Shown piece after piece: positions 35,356 through 43,640 of a DNA stretch of 64,000 nucleotides. The notes under the pieces are model-generated. The model was not told the DNA's origin, searched no databases, and saw only the letters and a program-made list of their open reading frames with translations. Position 1 is the first letter of the stretch. Each line of letters begins with the position of its first letter. Source of the DNA: JBBDQZ01 sp040905705 (GTDB taxonomy: Bacteria > Bacteroidota > Rhodothermia > Balneolales > Natronogracilivirgulaceae); assembly GCA_040905705.1 (NCBI GenBank), contig JBBDQZ010000029.1:1-64000 (forward strand), written 5' to 3'. The position numbers were made by a program, and so were the translations under genes.

Positions 35356-35384
35356 AAAGGCGGCAGACGAGCCTCACCGCCTTT
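35356..35384 (-). terminator. Bidirectional terminator-like stem without an obvious gene
   Basis: AAAGGCGG and CCGCCTTT form an 8-bp stem with a 13-nt loop. On the minus strand TTTAAA follows directly, giving a U-run; on the plus strand TCTTTTT comes 7 bp later. No annotated gene ends here, so it may close a small RNA or protect the flanking genes from read-through. Confidence 0.45.
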
Positions 35385-35481
35385 CTTGCCGTCTTTTTCC
35401 AGGGACAAGGGATACGAGTAAAAACGGCTCTTCATCATCTGTGATCATTGCAGAAAAATTTCTGGCCGTACCGTAATTATT

Positions 35482-35495
35482 TTGATTGTAATCAA
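35482..35495. promoter_or_regulatory. FNR/CRP-type box upstream of nifJ
   Basis: TTGATTGTAATCAA is a perfect match to the TTGAT-N4-ATCAA consensus of FNR-class regulators. It overlaps a 14-bp palindrome TAATCAATTGATTA (35489-35502). The box is centred about 40 bp upstream of an AT-rich stretch (TAAAAT at 35512; TAATTA at 35517) that could serve as -10, and about 138 bp upstream of the start predicted from the 35592 promoter. Oxygen control would suit the oxygen-sensitive enzyme downstream. Confidence 0.6.
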
Positions 35496-35591
35496 TTGAT
35501 TATGCTATAGATAAAATAATTAATAAAAGAGTTTTTACTCTTTCATTCTTTGAAAAATTTTGAATATATTGTGGGAGCAAGATTATTAACA

Positions 35592-35620
35592 TTGTCAGAT
35601 AAAAAGCCCTTTTTTATTAT
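35592..35620 (+). promoter_or_regulatory. Sigma70-like promoter of nifJ
   Basis: TTGTCA (35592-35597), a 17-bp spacer and TATTAT (35615-35620), each five of six to consensus. Transcription would begin near 35627 and give a leader of about 175 nt. Confidence 0.6.
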
Positions 35621-35645
35621 TAATTATAAGGTATTAATAAAGGCT

Positions 35646-35680
35646 GTATAGCGAAATTCCCCACCGGGAAGAATCTATAC
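35646..35680 (+). ncRNA. Structured element in the predicted nifJ leader
   Basis: Outer stem GTATAG/CTATAC (35646-35651, 35675-35680) and inner stem TTCCC/GGGAA (35657-35661, 35666-35670) are separated by a purine-rich internal loop and closed by a CACC loop. It begins about 20 nt after the predicted transcription start. It does not show the conserved cores of the TPP or other common riboswitches that I can recognise. Confidence 0.4.
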
Positions 35681-35801
35681 CGGAAACCCCGAAATGATAA
35701 TTTGAACAATCTTGCGATGAAGCCGGTGTATATTATTGATTTAAAGTGCCGGCATATCGATTTACATTATTATTTATACATGAAATCCGGAGGTTCATTA
35801 G

Positions 35802-38800
35802 ATGAAACGCCCTCTTGTAACTATTGATGCCAACGAAGCTGCGGCATATGTTGCTCATCACATCAGTGAAGTCATAGCTATATATCCCATCACACCGGCG
35901 TCCCCCATGGGAGAGTGGTCCGATGCCTGGGCAATGGCCGGAAAAAAGAATATTTGGGGCACTGTTCCCGATGTGATTGAACTGCAAAGTGAAGGGGGCG
36001 CAGCCGGAACGGTGCATGGCGCATTGCAGTCCGGAGCACTTTCGACCACGTTTACCGCTTCGCAGGGGTTACTGTTAATGATGCCGAATCTGTACAAAAT
36101 TGCAGGTGAGCTGACCCCGATGGTGGTTCACGTCGCGGCACGTACCATTGCTGGCCATGCACTTTCCATCTTTGGTGATCACAGTGATGTGATGGCCATG
36201 CGTCCGACCGGTATGGCGATGTTATGCTCCAACAGCGTGCAGGAAGCGATGGATATGGCGTTGATATCGCATGCTGCCACACTCGCTTCCCGTATTCCTT
36301 TTATTCACTTTTTTGACGGGTTTCGCACGTCACATGAAGTGCAAAAAATCGAACAGCTTACGCTCGACGACATGCGTGAGATGATTGATGATGATTATGT
36401 AATCAGCCACCGCAATCGGGCGCTTACTCCTGACAATCCGATCATTCGTGGTACGGCACAAAATCCGGATGTTTATTTCCAGTCGAAAGAAGCGGCCAAT
36501 ATGTTTTATCAGAAATGTCCGGGTATTGTACAACAGACGATGGACCGGTTTGCAAAGTTGACCGGGCGCCAATACCGGTTATTTGACTATTACGGTCCGG
36601 CGGATGCTGAGCGAGTGATTGTACTTATGGGTTCAGGTGCCGAAACCGTACATGAGACAGTCGATCGCATGAATGCCGATGGCGAGAAAGTCGGAATGAT
36701 CAAGGTACGGCTATATCGACCGTTTGACATGCAGGCGTTTATAACGGCCGTTCCGGAAAGTGTTCACAGCATGGCTGTGCTTGATCGGACCAGGGAGCCC
36801 GGAAGCTCAGGAGAACCGTTATACCAGGACATACTCACTGCCCTGCAAGAATACCGTATGGAAGCACAATATTCCAATGTAAAGGAGCTTCGCTTGATAT
36901 CCGGCCGATACGGGCTTTCGTCCAAGGAGTTTACTCCGCAGATGGTCAGGGCGGTATTTGATGAATTGAAAGAGGACAAGCCGAAAAACCACTTTACCAT
37001 AGGGATCAACGATGATGTTACACACGCCAGTTTAACGTATGAAAAAGGACAGGCTGGTGCGAAAAGCAATATATTTCAGGGACTTTTTTATGGCCTGGGT
37101 GCCGACGGTACAGTCAGTGCCAACAAAAATTCGATCAAGATCATCGGCGAGAATACGGATTATTACGCACAGGGTTATTTTGTCTATGATTCCAAGAAAT
37201 CAGGATCGATGACGACTTCGCATTTGAGGTTTGGCCCTGATCCGATCCGTTCCGCTTATCTGATTGATGAGGCAGATTTTGTTGCCTGCCACCAGTTCCG
37301 GTTTATCGAGCGGATGGATATGCTGCGCTATGCCCGTGAAGGCGCCACATTTCTGGTAAATGCTCCGTATGGAGCCGATGAATTATGGGACCAGCTTCCC
37401 GCGAATGTTCAACAGCAGCTCATCGATAAACGAATTAAGCTGTTTGGCATCGACGGTTACAAGGTTGCCCGTGAGAGTGGAATGGGTAACCGGATTAACA
37501 CAGTGATGCAAATGTGTTTCTTTGCAATTTCTGAAATTTTACCGAAAGAGAAAGCTGTTTCTGCAATTAAGGCGGCCATTCAAAAAACGTACGGGCAAAA
37601 AGGCGAAGCAATTATGAAAGCAAATTTTGCTGCCGTCGACAATGCCCTGGCGCATTTATTCGAGGTGAAAGTGCCGGATAATGTTAGCTCGAACCTGCCG
37701 ATGGTGGATCCGATTTCCGGGGAAGCCTCCGAATTTGTACATGATGTGATTCGCGAAATTATTGCCGGAAATGGTGACGAGTTGCCGGTCAGTGCATTTC
37801 CGGTTGATGGCACTTATCCCGTGGGTACAGCATGTTTCGAGAAGCGCAATATTGCCCATGAAATCCCCGTCCTGGATCCTGATGTATGTATACAGTGTGG
37901 CAAATGTGCAATGGTTTGTCCCCACGCGGTGATCCGTATTAAAGCGTACGACGAAAAGCTGCTCGCCGACGCGCCGCCGGAATTTAAGTCGATGGAGGCC
38001 AAAGGGCGCGAATGGCCTGATCAAACGCGTATCAGCATACAGGTCTCACCGGAAGACTGTACCGGCTGTGAATTGTGTGTTGAGGTCTGCCCTGCAAAGA
38101 ACAAGCGGGAAGTCGGACGTAAAGCGCTTAACATGGAACCGATCGGCCCGCATCTTGAAACGGAACGCAAAAACTGGGACTTTTTCCTGAAGATTCCGGA
38201 ATTTGACCGTACACAGCTCAAAATAGCAACCGTGAAAGGTTCGCAATATCTGCAGCCCCTCTTTGAGTTTTCCGGAGCATGTTCCGGATGCGGTGAGACA
38301 CCCTATGTGAAACTGGTTACCCAGTTGTTCGGGGACCGGCTGATTATTGCCAATGCAACCGGCTGCTCCTCCATTTATGGAGGAAACCTTCCTACAACTC
38401 CCTACACCCGAAATCCGGAGGGACTGGGACCGACATGGTCCAACTCCCTGTTTGAAGATAATGCCGAGTTCGGGCTGGGCTTTCGTCTGACCATCGACAA
38501 GCAGGCCGAACAGGCCCGGCGCTTGCTTCAGGAAGTGAACGGAGCGGTTCCGGATAAATTGAAAGAAGCGATTCTGAACGCCGATCAAACCGATGAACCC
38601 GGCATTTTCGAACAGAGAAAACGGGTGGCTGAGCTTAAAAAGATACTTGGCGCATCCGGCGACCGGGGAAAGGCTGCTGTTAATGGCAATAAATCTTCAA
38701 AAGGAGACTCTGCCGAAGTGATTACCCGCCGGTTGGGCAGCCTGGCCGATTATTTGGTTCGCAAAAGTGTCTGGATTTTCGGTGGAGACGGATGGGCATA

Positions 38801-39440
38801 CGATATCGGTTATGGCGGCCTCGACCATGTGCTGGCCTCCGGACGTGATGTCAATATTCTGGTGCTTGACACCGAGGTCTATTCCAATACAGGTGGCCAG
38901 CGCTCCAAGGCCACACCGCTTGGATCGGTGGCAAAATTTGCCGCTGCCGGTAAAGAAACAGTAAAAAAAGATCTGGGATTGATCTCGGTTTCGTCCGGCG
39001 GTGCCTATGTTGCACGGGTCGCAATGGGAGCCAATGATACACAGACCATCCGTGCGATGATTGAAGCGGAGCAATATCCCGGCCCTTCCATAATCATCGC
39101 CTACAGTCACTGTATCGCGCATGGATATAATATGAAATACGGGCTTGACCAGCAAAGGCTTGCGGTGGAATCCGGTTATTGGCCACTGTTCCGCTTCAAC
39201 CCAATGCTGACCCGTGACGGATTGAACCCGTTCATGCTCGATTCCAAAGCGCCGAAAATACCATTCAAGGACTATGCCTACAATGAGATGCGTTATCTGA
39301 TGCTGTCGAAATCACATCCAGAAAAGGCTGCTGCCTATATGAAACAGGCACAAGAAAGTGTGAATGAGCGCTGGCGTCAGTACGAACAGATGCAAAAACT
39401 CTACGAGCCGGCCCGGGAGGAGGAGGATGTTGTCAGTTAA
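35802..39440 (+). CDS. nifJ: Pyruvate:ferredoxin (flavodoxin) oxidoreductase
   Basis: This 1212-residue single-chain enzyme oxidises pyruvate to acetyl-CoA and CO2 and passes electrons to ferredoxin or flavodoxin. Domain I begins TIDANEAAAYVAHHISEVIA and carries YPITPASPMGEWSD. Two 4Fe-4S motifs lie at about 695-706 (CIQCGKCAMVCP) and 753-764 (CTGCELCVEVCP). The C-terminal thiamine-diphosphate domain has CSGCGETPYVKL at about 826 with its own cluster cysteines, GCSSIYGGNLPTTPY, GGDGWAYDIGYGGLDHVL at about 993 and DTEVYSNTGGQRSKATP. A Shine-Dalgarno CCGGAGG precedes the ATG. The next gene is the flavoprotein that often accompanies it. An FNR-type box upstream suggests induction at low oxygen. 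Confidence 0.97.
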   Translation: MKRPLVTIDANEAAAYVAHHISEVIAIYPITPASPMGEWSDAWAMAGKKNIWGTVPDVIELQSEGGAAGTVHGALQSGALSTTFTASQGLLLMMPNLYKIAGELTPMVVHVAARTIAGHALSIFGDHSDVMAMRPTGMAMLCSNSVQEAMDMALISHAATLASRIPFIHFFDGFRTSHEVQKIEQLTLDDMREMIDDDYVISHRNRALTPDNPIIRGTAQNPDVYFQSKEAANMFYQKCPGIVQQTMDRFAKLTGRQYRLFDYYGPADAERVIVLMGSGAETVHETVDRMNADGEKVGMIKVRLYRPFDMQAFITAVPESVHSMAVLDRTREPGSSGEPLYQDILTALQEYRMEAQYSNVKELRLISGRYGLSSKEFTPQMVRAVFDELKEDKPKNHFTIGINDDVTHASLTYEKGQAGAKSNIFQGLFYGLGADGTVSANKNSIKIIGENTDYYAQGYFVYDSKKSGSMTTSHLRFGPDPIRSAYLIDEADFVACHQFRFIERMDMLRYAREGATFLVNAPYGADELWDQLPANVQQQLIDKRIKLFGIDGYKVARESGMGNRINTVMQMCFFAISEILPKEKAVSAIKAAIQKTYGQKGEAIMKANFAAVDNALAHLFEVKVPDNVSSNLPMVDPISGEASEFVHDVIREIIAGNGDELPVSAFPVDGTYPVGTACFEKRNIAHEIPVLDPDVCIQCGKCAMVCPHAVIRIKAYDEKLLADAPPEFKSMEAKGREWPDQTRISIQVSPEDCTGCELCVEVCPAKNKREVGRKALNMEPIGPHLETERKNWDFFLKIPEFDRTQLKIATVKGSQYLQPLFEFSGACSGCGETPYVKLVTQLFGDRLIIANATGCSSIYGGNLPTTPYTRNPEGLGPTWSNSLFEDNAEFGLGFRLTIDKQAEQARRLLQEVNGAVPDKLKEAILNADQTDEPGIFEQRKRVAELKKILGASGDRGKAAVNGNKSSKGDSAEVITRRLGSLADYLVRKSVWIFGGDGWAYDIGYGGLDHVLASGRDVNILVLDTEVYSNTGGQRSKATPLGSVAKFAAAGKETVKKDLGLISVSSGGAYVARVAMGANDTQTIRAMIEAEQYPGPSIIIAYSHCIAHGYNMKYGLDQQRLAVESGYWPLFRFNPMLTRDGLNPFMLDSKAPKIPFKDYAYNEMRYLMLSKSHPEKAAAYMKQAQESVNERWRQYEQMQKLYEPAREEEDVVS

Positions 39441-39514
39441 TATTACATACTGCTTGTTAGAGTAACATATTAGATATTATAAAGAGCAAAATTATTACTC
39501 AATTGAACAATATT

Positions 39515-40522
39515 ATGAATCTGGAAACAAATTATTTGGGACTCCGGCTGAAAAACCCGCTGGTACCATCGGCTTCGCCACTCAGTAATGACGTTGATAC
39601 CGTAAAGAGACTGGAAGATGCAGGAGCCTCAGCGCTGGTAATGTATTCATTATTTGAAGAACAGATCGTTCAGGAAAGTAATGCATTACATCATTTTATC
39701 AATATCTCAGCTGAAAGTTATGCCGAAGCACTCAGTTATTTGCCGGAACCGGAAGTGTACCACAATTTGCATGCCGAAGAGTATCTGGAGCAGATAAAGA
39801 AAAATAAAGAGGCTGTGGATATTCCTGTCATTGCCAGCCTGAACGGCACGTCCAAAGGAGGTTGGACCGACTACTCTTATAGAATGGCACAAGCTGGTGC
39901 CGATGCCCTGGAGTTGAATATCTACCATATTGCCGCCGATCCGAATATGACATCTGAAGTGGTCGAACAGATGTATATTGACGATCTGAAAGCTGTCAAG
40001 GAGGCAACCGGTATTCCGGTCGCCATCAAGCTTGGCCCTTACTTCAGCTCTTTTGGAAATATGGCGAAGCGTCTGGAAACCGCCGGCGCGGACGGCCTGG
40101 TGTTGTTCAACCGGTTTTATCAGCCTGACATCGACCTTGATGCAATGGAAGTTTTGCCGAGCCTGGAGCTCAGTAATTCATTTGAGAAACGCTTGCCCTT
40201 GCGTTGGATTGCCATGCTTCGTTCTCATCTGCAATGCAGCCTCGCTGCCACTACCGGTATCCACTCGGCCGAAGATGTGATCAAAATGATTCTGGTCGGA
40301 GCAGATGTGACGATGATGGCCTCGGCATTGCTGCGCGAAGGTTGCGATAAACTGATTACCGTCGTTACTGAAATGAAACAGTGGATGGAAGAAAACGAGT
40401 ATGCTTCCGTTGAAGAAATGAAGGGTTGTATGAGATCGTCATCGGTGGCGGATCCAGCTTCGTTTGAACGGGCGAATTACATCCGAATTCTTCAAGGATT
40501 TAAAGTCGATCATCTGGGATGA
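39515..40522 (+). CDS. Dihydroorotate-dehydrogenase-like flavoprotein linked to nifJ
   Basis: The 335-residue protein has the TIM-barrel of class 1 dihydroorotate dehydrogenases: NYLGLRLKNPLVPSASPLS at the start, ALELNIYHIAADPNM, PVAIKLGPYFSS, and a C-terminal FMN phosphate region at LAATTGIHSAEDVIKMILVG followed by GADVTMMASALL. The orotate-binding Asn pattern of true PyrD is altered, and proteins of this type are usually found after pyruvate:ferredoxin oxidoreductase genes, as here (62-75 bp gap). A redox role with ferredoxin or amino-acid-derived substrates is possible but unproven. The ATG at 39515 is preferred to a TTG four codons earlier. Confidence 0.85.
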   Translation: MNLETNYLGLRLKNPLVPSASPLSNDVDTVKRLEDAGASALVMYSLFEEQIVQESNALHHFINISAESYAEALSYLPEPEVYHNLHAEEYLEQIKKNKEAVDIPVIASLNGTSKGGWTDYSYRMAQAGADALELNIYHIAADPNMTSEVVEQMYIDDLKAVKEATGIPVAIKLGPYFSSFGNMAKRLETAGADGLVLFNRFYQPDIDLDAMEVLPSLELSNSFEKRLPLRWIAMLRSHLQCSLAATTGIHSAEDVIKMILVGADVTMMASALLREGCDKLITVVTEMKQWMEENEYASVEEMKGCMRSSSVADPASFERANYIRILQGFKVDHLG

Positions 40523-40552
40523 TTTTCCTCCCTTTTTTTCGTTTATTAGCAG

Positions 40553-40558
40553 TATAAT
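40553..40558 (+). promoter_or_regulatory. Possible -10 element of the nuo operon
   Basis: A perfect TATAAT, 46 bp before the nuoA ATG and 30 bp after the preceding stop. The -35 region 17 bp upstream is only weakly similar to consensus (poly-T). A second candidate, TTGTCA at 40565 with TAAATT 18 bp later, would leave almost no leader. Confidence 0.35.
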
Positions 40559-40604
40559 ATACGGTTGTCAACACTTTATGATTTAATCTAAATTAAGGCG
40601 CGAT

Positions 40605-41069
40605 ATGTTAGCCGATTACGGTTATGTTTTATTATTTCTGCTCAATGGCTCTGTTTTCGCAGGTATTACCCTGCTTGTTGCCTGGATGTTGCGTCCGAAT
40701 CGTCCTGATCCTGATAAATTGTCTACCTACGAATGTGGTGAAGATCCGGTCGGAACCGCATGGATTCAGTTCAATAACCGCTTCTATGTCATAGCACTGA
40801 TGTTTCTGATTTTTGAAGTGGAAGTGGTGCTGCTGTTTCCCTGGGCGACCGTGTTTCAGAGTATGGGCTGGTACGCCTTCTGGGCGATGATGATTTTTGT
40901 CTCGCTGATCTTTATCGGGTTTTTATTCGAACTCGGCAAGGGAGACTTGCAATGGGACAAACCGCAGCCGTCCATACCCCGTTATGTTGAAGGCGTTGGA
41001 GTTGTTCCGCATGACTGGCAAGAACCTGACGGCCGGTCTGTACCTCATGCAACTCAACCAACCCGCTAA
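40605..41069 (+). CDS. nuoA: NADH-quinone oxidoreductase subunit A
   Basis: Membrane subunit of respiratory complex I and first gene of an eleven-gene nuo operon. The 154-residue protein has three transmembrane helices and the conserved loop YECGEDPVGTAWIQFNNRFY that lines the quinone site, followed by IFEVEVVLLFPWA. The C-terminal tail of about 40 residues is longer than in E. coli and polar. nuoB starts 28 bp later. Confidence 0.97.
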   Translation: MLADYGYVLLFLLNGSVFAGITLLVAWMLRPNRPDPDKLSTYECGEDPVGTAWIQFNNRFYVIALMFLIFEVEVVLLFPWATVFQSMGWYAFWAMMIFVSLIFIGFLFELGKGDLQWDKPQPSIPRYVEGVGVVPHDWQEPDGRSVPHATQPTR

Positions 41070-41096
41070 AACCCAAATTACAGACATTGCATTTTT

Positions 41097-41723
41097 ATGG
41101 GCCTACTTGACAAGAAATTTCACGACAGCAACATTATTGTTGTAACGCTTGAGAATGCGCTGAACTGGGCAAGAAAATCATCGCTTTGGTACATGCAGTT
41201 CGGCCTGGCCTGTTGCGCCATTGAAATGATGGCTACCGCCGCATCCCGCTACGATTTTGACCGATTCGGTATCATTCCGCGGTCGTCACCGCGCCAGGCG
41301 GATGTGATGATCGTTGCCGGAACCGTAACACTCAAAATGGCCACTCGAATCCAGCGGCTTTATCGCCAGATGTCGGAACCCCGTTATGTGATCAGCATGG
41401 GTTCGTGTTCCAATTGTGGCGGTCCATACTGGGAACACGGGTATCATGTGCTCAAAGGAGTCGACCGGGTGGTTCCGGTGGATGTCTATGTGCCGGGTTG
41501 TCCTCCTCGCCCCGAAGCATTACTGGAGGGGTTCCTTCATTTACAGAAAAAGATTATGAATGAAAGCCTGGTGGAAGGAATTGATCCGGCCAAACCTGTG
41601 GTTATCGAAGATCAGAGCGGTGAGAAATTGTCAATTAAAAATGTTGATGAGACAGACGAGCACAAAAAAGCACAGATTGAATTTCCACAGCAGGATGCAC
41701 ATCGAAAACCATCGGGGTCCTGA
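41097..41723 (+). CDS. nuoB: NADH-quinone oxidoreductase subunit B
   Basis: Peripheral subunit carrying the terminal iron-sulfur cluster N2, which hands electrons to quinone. The ligands are visible: tandem cysteines in LACCAIEMMA, one in GSCSNCGG and one in VPGCPPRPEALL. The core matches the family; about 50 residues after position 155 form a polar, charged C-terminal extension (ESLVEGIDPAKPVVIEDQSG, then HKKAQIEFPQQDAHRKP) not found in short homologues. It lies between nuoA and nuoC. Confidence 0.97.
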   Translation: MGLLDKKFHDSNIIVVTLENALNWARKSSLWYMQFGLACCAIEMMATAASRYDFDRFGIIPRSSPRQADVMIVAGTVTLKMATRIQRLYRQMSEPRYVISMGSCSNCGGPYWEHGYHVLKGVDRVVPVDVYVPGCPPRPEALLEGFLHLQKKIMNESLVEGIDPAKPVVIEDQSGEKLSIKNVDETDEHKKAQIEFPQQDAHRKPSGS

Positions 41724-41781
41724 TTCATAAAAATGAGAACGGCCAAATGTATCCGGTTTTTAATACGTAATTATTGAGGTA

Positions 41782-42267
41782 ATGAAATCCACACAAGAAC
41801 TGTACAAAATCCTGTCCGAACAATTTGGTGAAGAAGCATTCGAATTGGTAGAAGATGTTAAAGTAGCCCCATGGATTATTGTAGCACCTGAAAAATTACA
41901 GCAGACAGCCGGGTTTTTACGCGATGAGCCAGGTTTGAGATTCGATTCACTTATGTGTCTCAGTGGAGTGCATTACGATAATGACAATTTGCTGGGCGTG
42001 ACCTATCACCTGTGTTCAACTACTGAAAAACATAAGTTGACCCTCAAGGTGATCCTGCCGTCAGAGCATGCGCATGTTCCGTCCATTGAACAAGTCTGGA
42101 AGACGGCTAACTGGCACGAACGGGAAGCGTTCGACATGTTCGGAATCCATTTCGATGAACATCCCGACCTGCGCCGGATTCTTTGTCCGGACGATTGGGA
42201 AGGATATCCCCTGCGCAAGGATTATCAGGTTCAGGAGTTCTATCGCGGTATGAAAGTGGAATATTAA
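41782..42267 (+). CDS. nuoC: NADH-quinone oxidoreductase subunit C
   Basis: Peripheral-arm subunit of 161 residues that packs against NuoD and NuoB. The 30-kDa-subunit signature is clear in the C-terminal half: WHEREAFDMFGIHFDEHPDL followed by RRILCPDDWEGYPLRKDY. It is separate from NuoD, unlike the fused NuoCD of E. coli. A gap of 137 bp to nuoD, larger than others in the first half of the operon, shows no separate promoter that I could support. Confidence 0.96.
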   Translation: MKSTQELYKILSEQFGEEAFELVEDVKVAPWIIVAPEKLQQTAGFLRDEPGLRFDSLMCLSGVHYDNDNLLGVTYHLCSTTEKHKLTLKVILPSEHAHVPSIEQVWKTANWHEREAFDMFGIHFDEHPDLRRILCPDDWEGYPLRKDYQVQEFYRGMKVEY

Positions 42268-42404
42268 TGATCGTGGAATTTAAATGGCAATGCAATGGCC
42301 GTTCGACTAAGTGAAGGCCGTTTCAAAAGATGAAGAATCAATGATAAAAGGAATGTCAGCTGGAACAGGAACTTTGATCATATTATTGATGTGGAGCTGG
42401 AACT

Positions 42405-43586
42405 ATGGCGACTGTTAAGGAAAAAGCTCCTGAAGTGTCGCTGACCGACCTTGGAGAGGCCGGCGACGGGCTGCGGACCCAGGAGATGGTGATCAACATG
42501 GGGCCTCAGCACCCGTCCACACACGGTGTGTTGCGTATGGAGCTCACACTGGACGGCGAGATTGTGGTCAGGGCTGTTCCGCATATAGGTTACCTCCACC
42601 GTTGCTTTGAAAAGCACTGTGAGTCGATGAACGACTACACAAAAATCATCCCGTATGCCGACCGCATGGACTATGTTGCGGCGATGTCAAACGAACTTGG
42701 CTATGTAGTGGCTATGGAGCGGTTGCTTGACATTCAGGTCCCGGAACGGGTCGAATATATCCGGGTGATATTGGCTGAATTGCAGCGCATTGCCAGTCAT
42801 CTGCTGGCTGTAGGTACGTTTGGGCTTGATATTGGTGCATTTACTCCGTTTCTCCACTGTTTTATCGAAAGGGAGAAAATTCTGGATATTTTTGAAAAAG
42901 CGAGTGGTGCTCGTTTGCTTTACAACTACATCTGGGTGGGCGGATTGATGAACGATGTGCCGGCTGATTTTAAACGTGACACCGCCGCTTTTGTGAAATC
43001 TTTCCGTCCGGCAATCAAAGACCTGAATGACTTGCTTTCCTACAACAAGATTTTTCTTGAGCGTACAGCCAATATTGGTGTATTGCCGGGGAAAGTGGCC
43101 ATTAATTATGGTGTATCCGGGCCCAGTCTTCGGGGTTCCGGTGTGAAGTGGGATCTGCGCCGTGAGGATCCTTACTCAATCTACGACCGTTTCGAGTTCG
43201 ATATCCCTGTAGGAAAGGGGGAGGCAGGTACCACCGGAGATTGCTGGGATCGTTACATTGTACGGGTGCACGAGATGGTGGAAAGCCTGAAGATCATCGA
43301 ACAGGCGCTTGATGGAATGCCCGATGAGGGCGATGTACAGGAATCGATCCCTAAAAAAATCCGTCCTCCGGAAGGTGAGATCTATGCCCGGACGGAAACA
43401 CCACGCGGCGAACTGGGTTACTATATAATCAGCGACAAATCGACCAGTCCGTTCAGGATCAAAGCCCGGGCACCCAGTTTTGTGAATTTGAGTGTAGTAT
43501 CGGCTATCTCCGTCGGCGCCATGGTGGCCGATATGGTGGCGATTATAGGAAGTGTTGATATAGTTCTCGGCGAAGTGGACCGTTGA
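42405..43586 (+). CDS. nuoD: NADH-quinone oxidoreductase subunit D
   Basis: The 49-kDa-type subunit of 393 residues forms the quinone-binding cavity with NuoB. The N-terminal NMGPQHPSTHGVLRMELTLD carries the conserved HxxxH of the quinone pocket (His of PQHPSTHG). Further blocks are PHIGYLHRCFEKHCE, RTANIGVLPGKVAINYGVSG and the C-terminal GSVDIVLGEVDR, the end seen in complete NuoD proteins. No nuoE, nuoF or nuoG gene lies between it and nuoH. Confidence 0.97.
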   Translation: MATVKEKAPEVSLTDLGEAGDGLRTQEMVINMGPQHPSTHGVLRMELTLDGEIVVRAVPHIGYLHRCFEKHCESMNDYTKIIPYADRMDYVAAMSNELGYVVAMERLLDIQVPERVEYIRVILAELQRIASHLLAVGTFGLDIGAFTPFLHCFIEREKILDIFEKASGARLLYNYIWVGGLMNDVPADFKRDTAAFVKSFRPAIKDLNDLLSYNKIFLERTANIGVLPGKVAINYGVSGPSLRGSGVKWDLRREDPYSIYDRFEFDIPVGKGEAGTTGDCWDRYIVRVHEMVESLKIIEQALDGMPDEGDVQESIPKKIRPPEGEIYARTETPRGELGYYIISDKSTSPFRIKARAPSFVNLSVVSAISVGAMVADMVAIIGSVDIVLGEVDR

Positions 43587-43640
43587 TCGGTGTATGGATC
43601 ATCAGGTTATGGAACTCTCGTCCATTAAATCATTAAATAT

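Larger units (their letters stand above)
35136..35801. other. Long intergenic control region upstream of nifJ
   Basis: A 666-bp stretch with no credible ORF. From left to right it holds a terminator-like GC stem (35356-35384), an FNR-type box overlapping a second palindrome (35482-35502), a sigma70-like promoter (35592-35620), an imperfect hairpin in the predicted leader (35646-35680), a second inverted repeat GCCGG/CCGGC (35722-35726 and 35749-35753), and a strong ribosome binding site CCGGAGG just before the nifJ ATG. This is the most control-rich gap in the window besides that before satD. Confidence 0.6.

Noticed and set aside
35627..35801. Thiamine diphosphate riboswitch in the nifJ leader
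   Set aside because: The conserved CUGAGA and the ACCUGAUC-type core are missing, although the target enzyme uses this cofactor.
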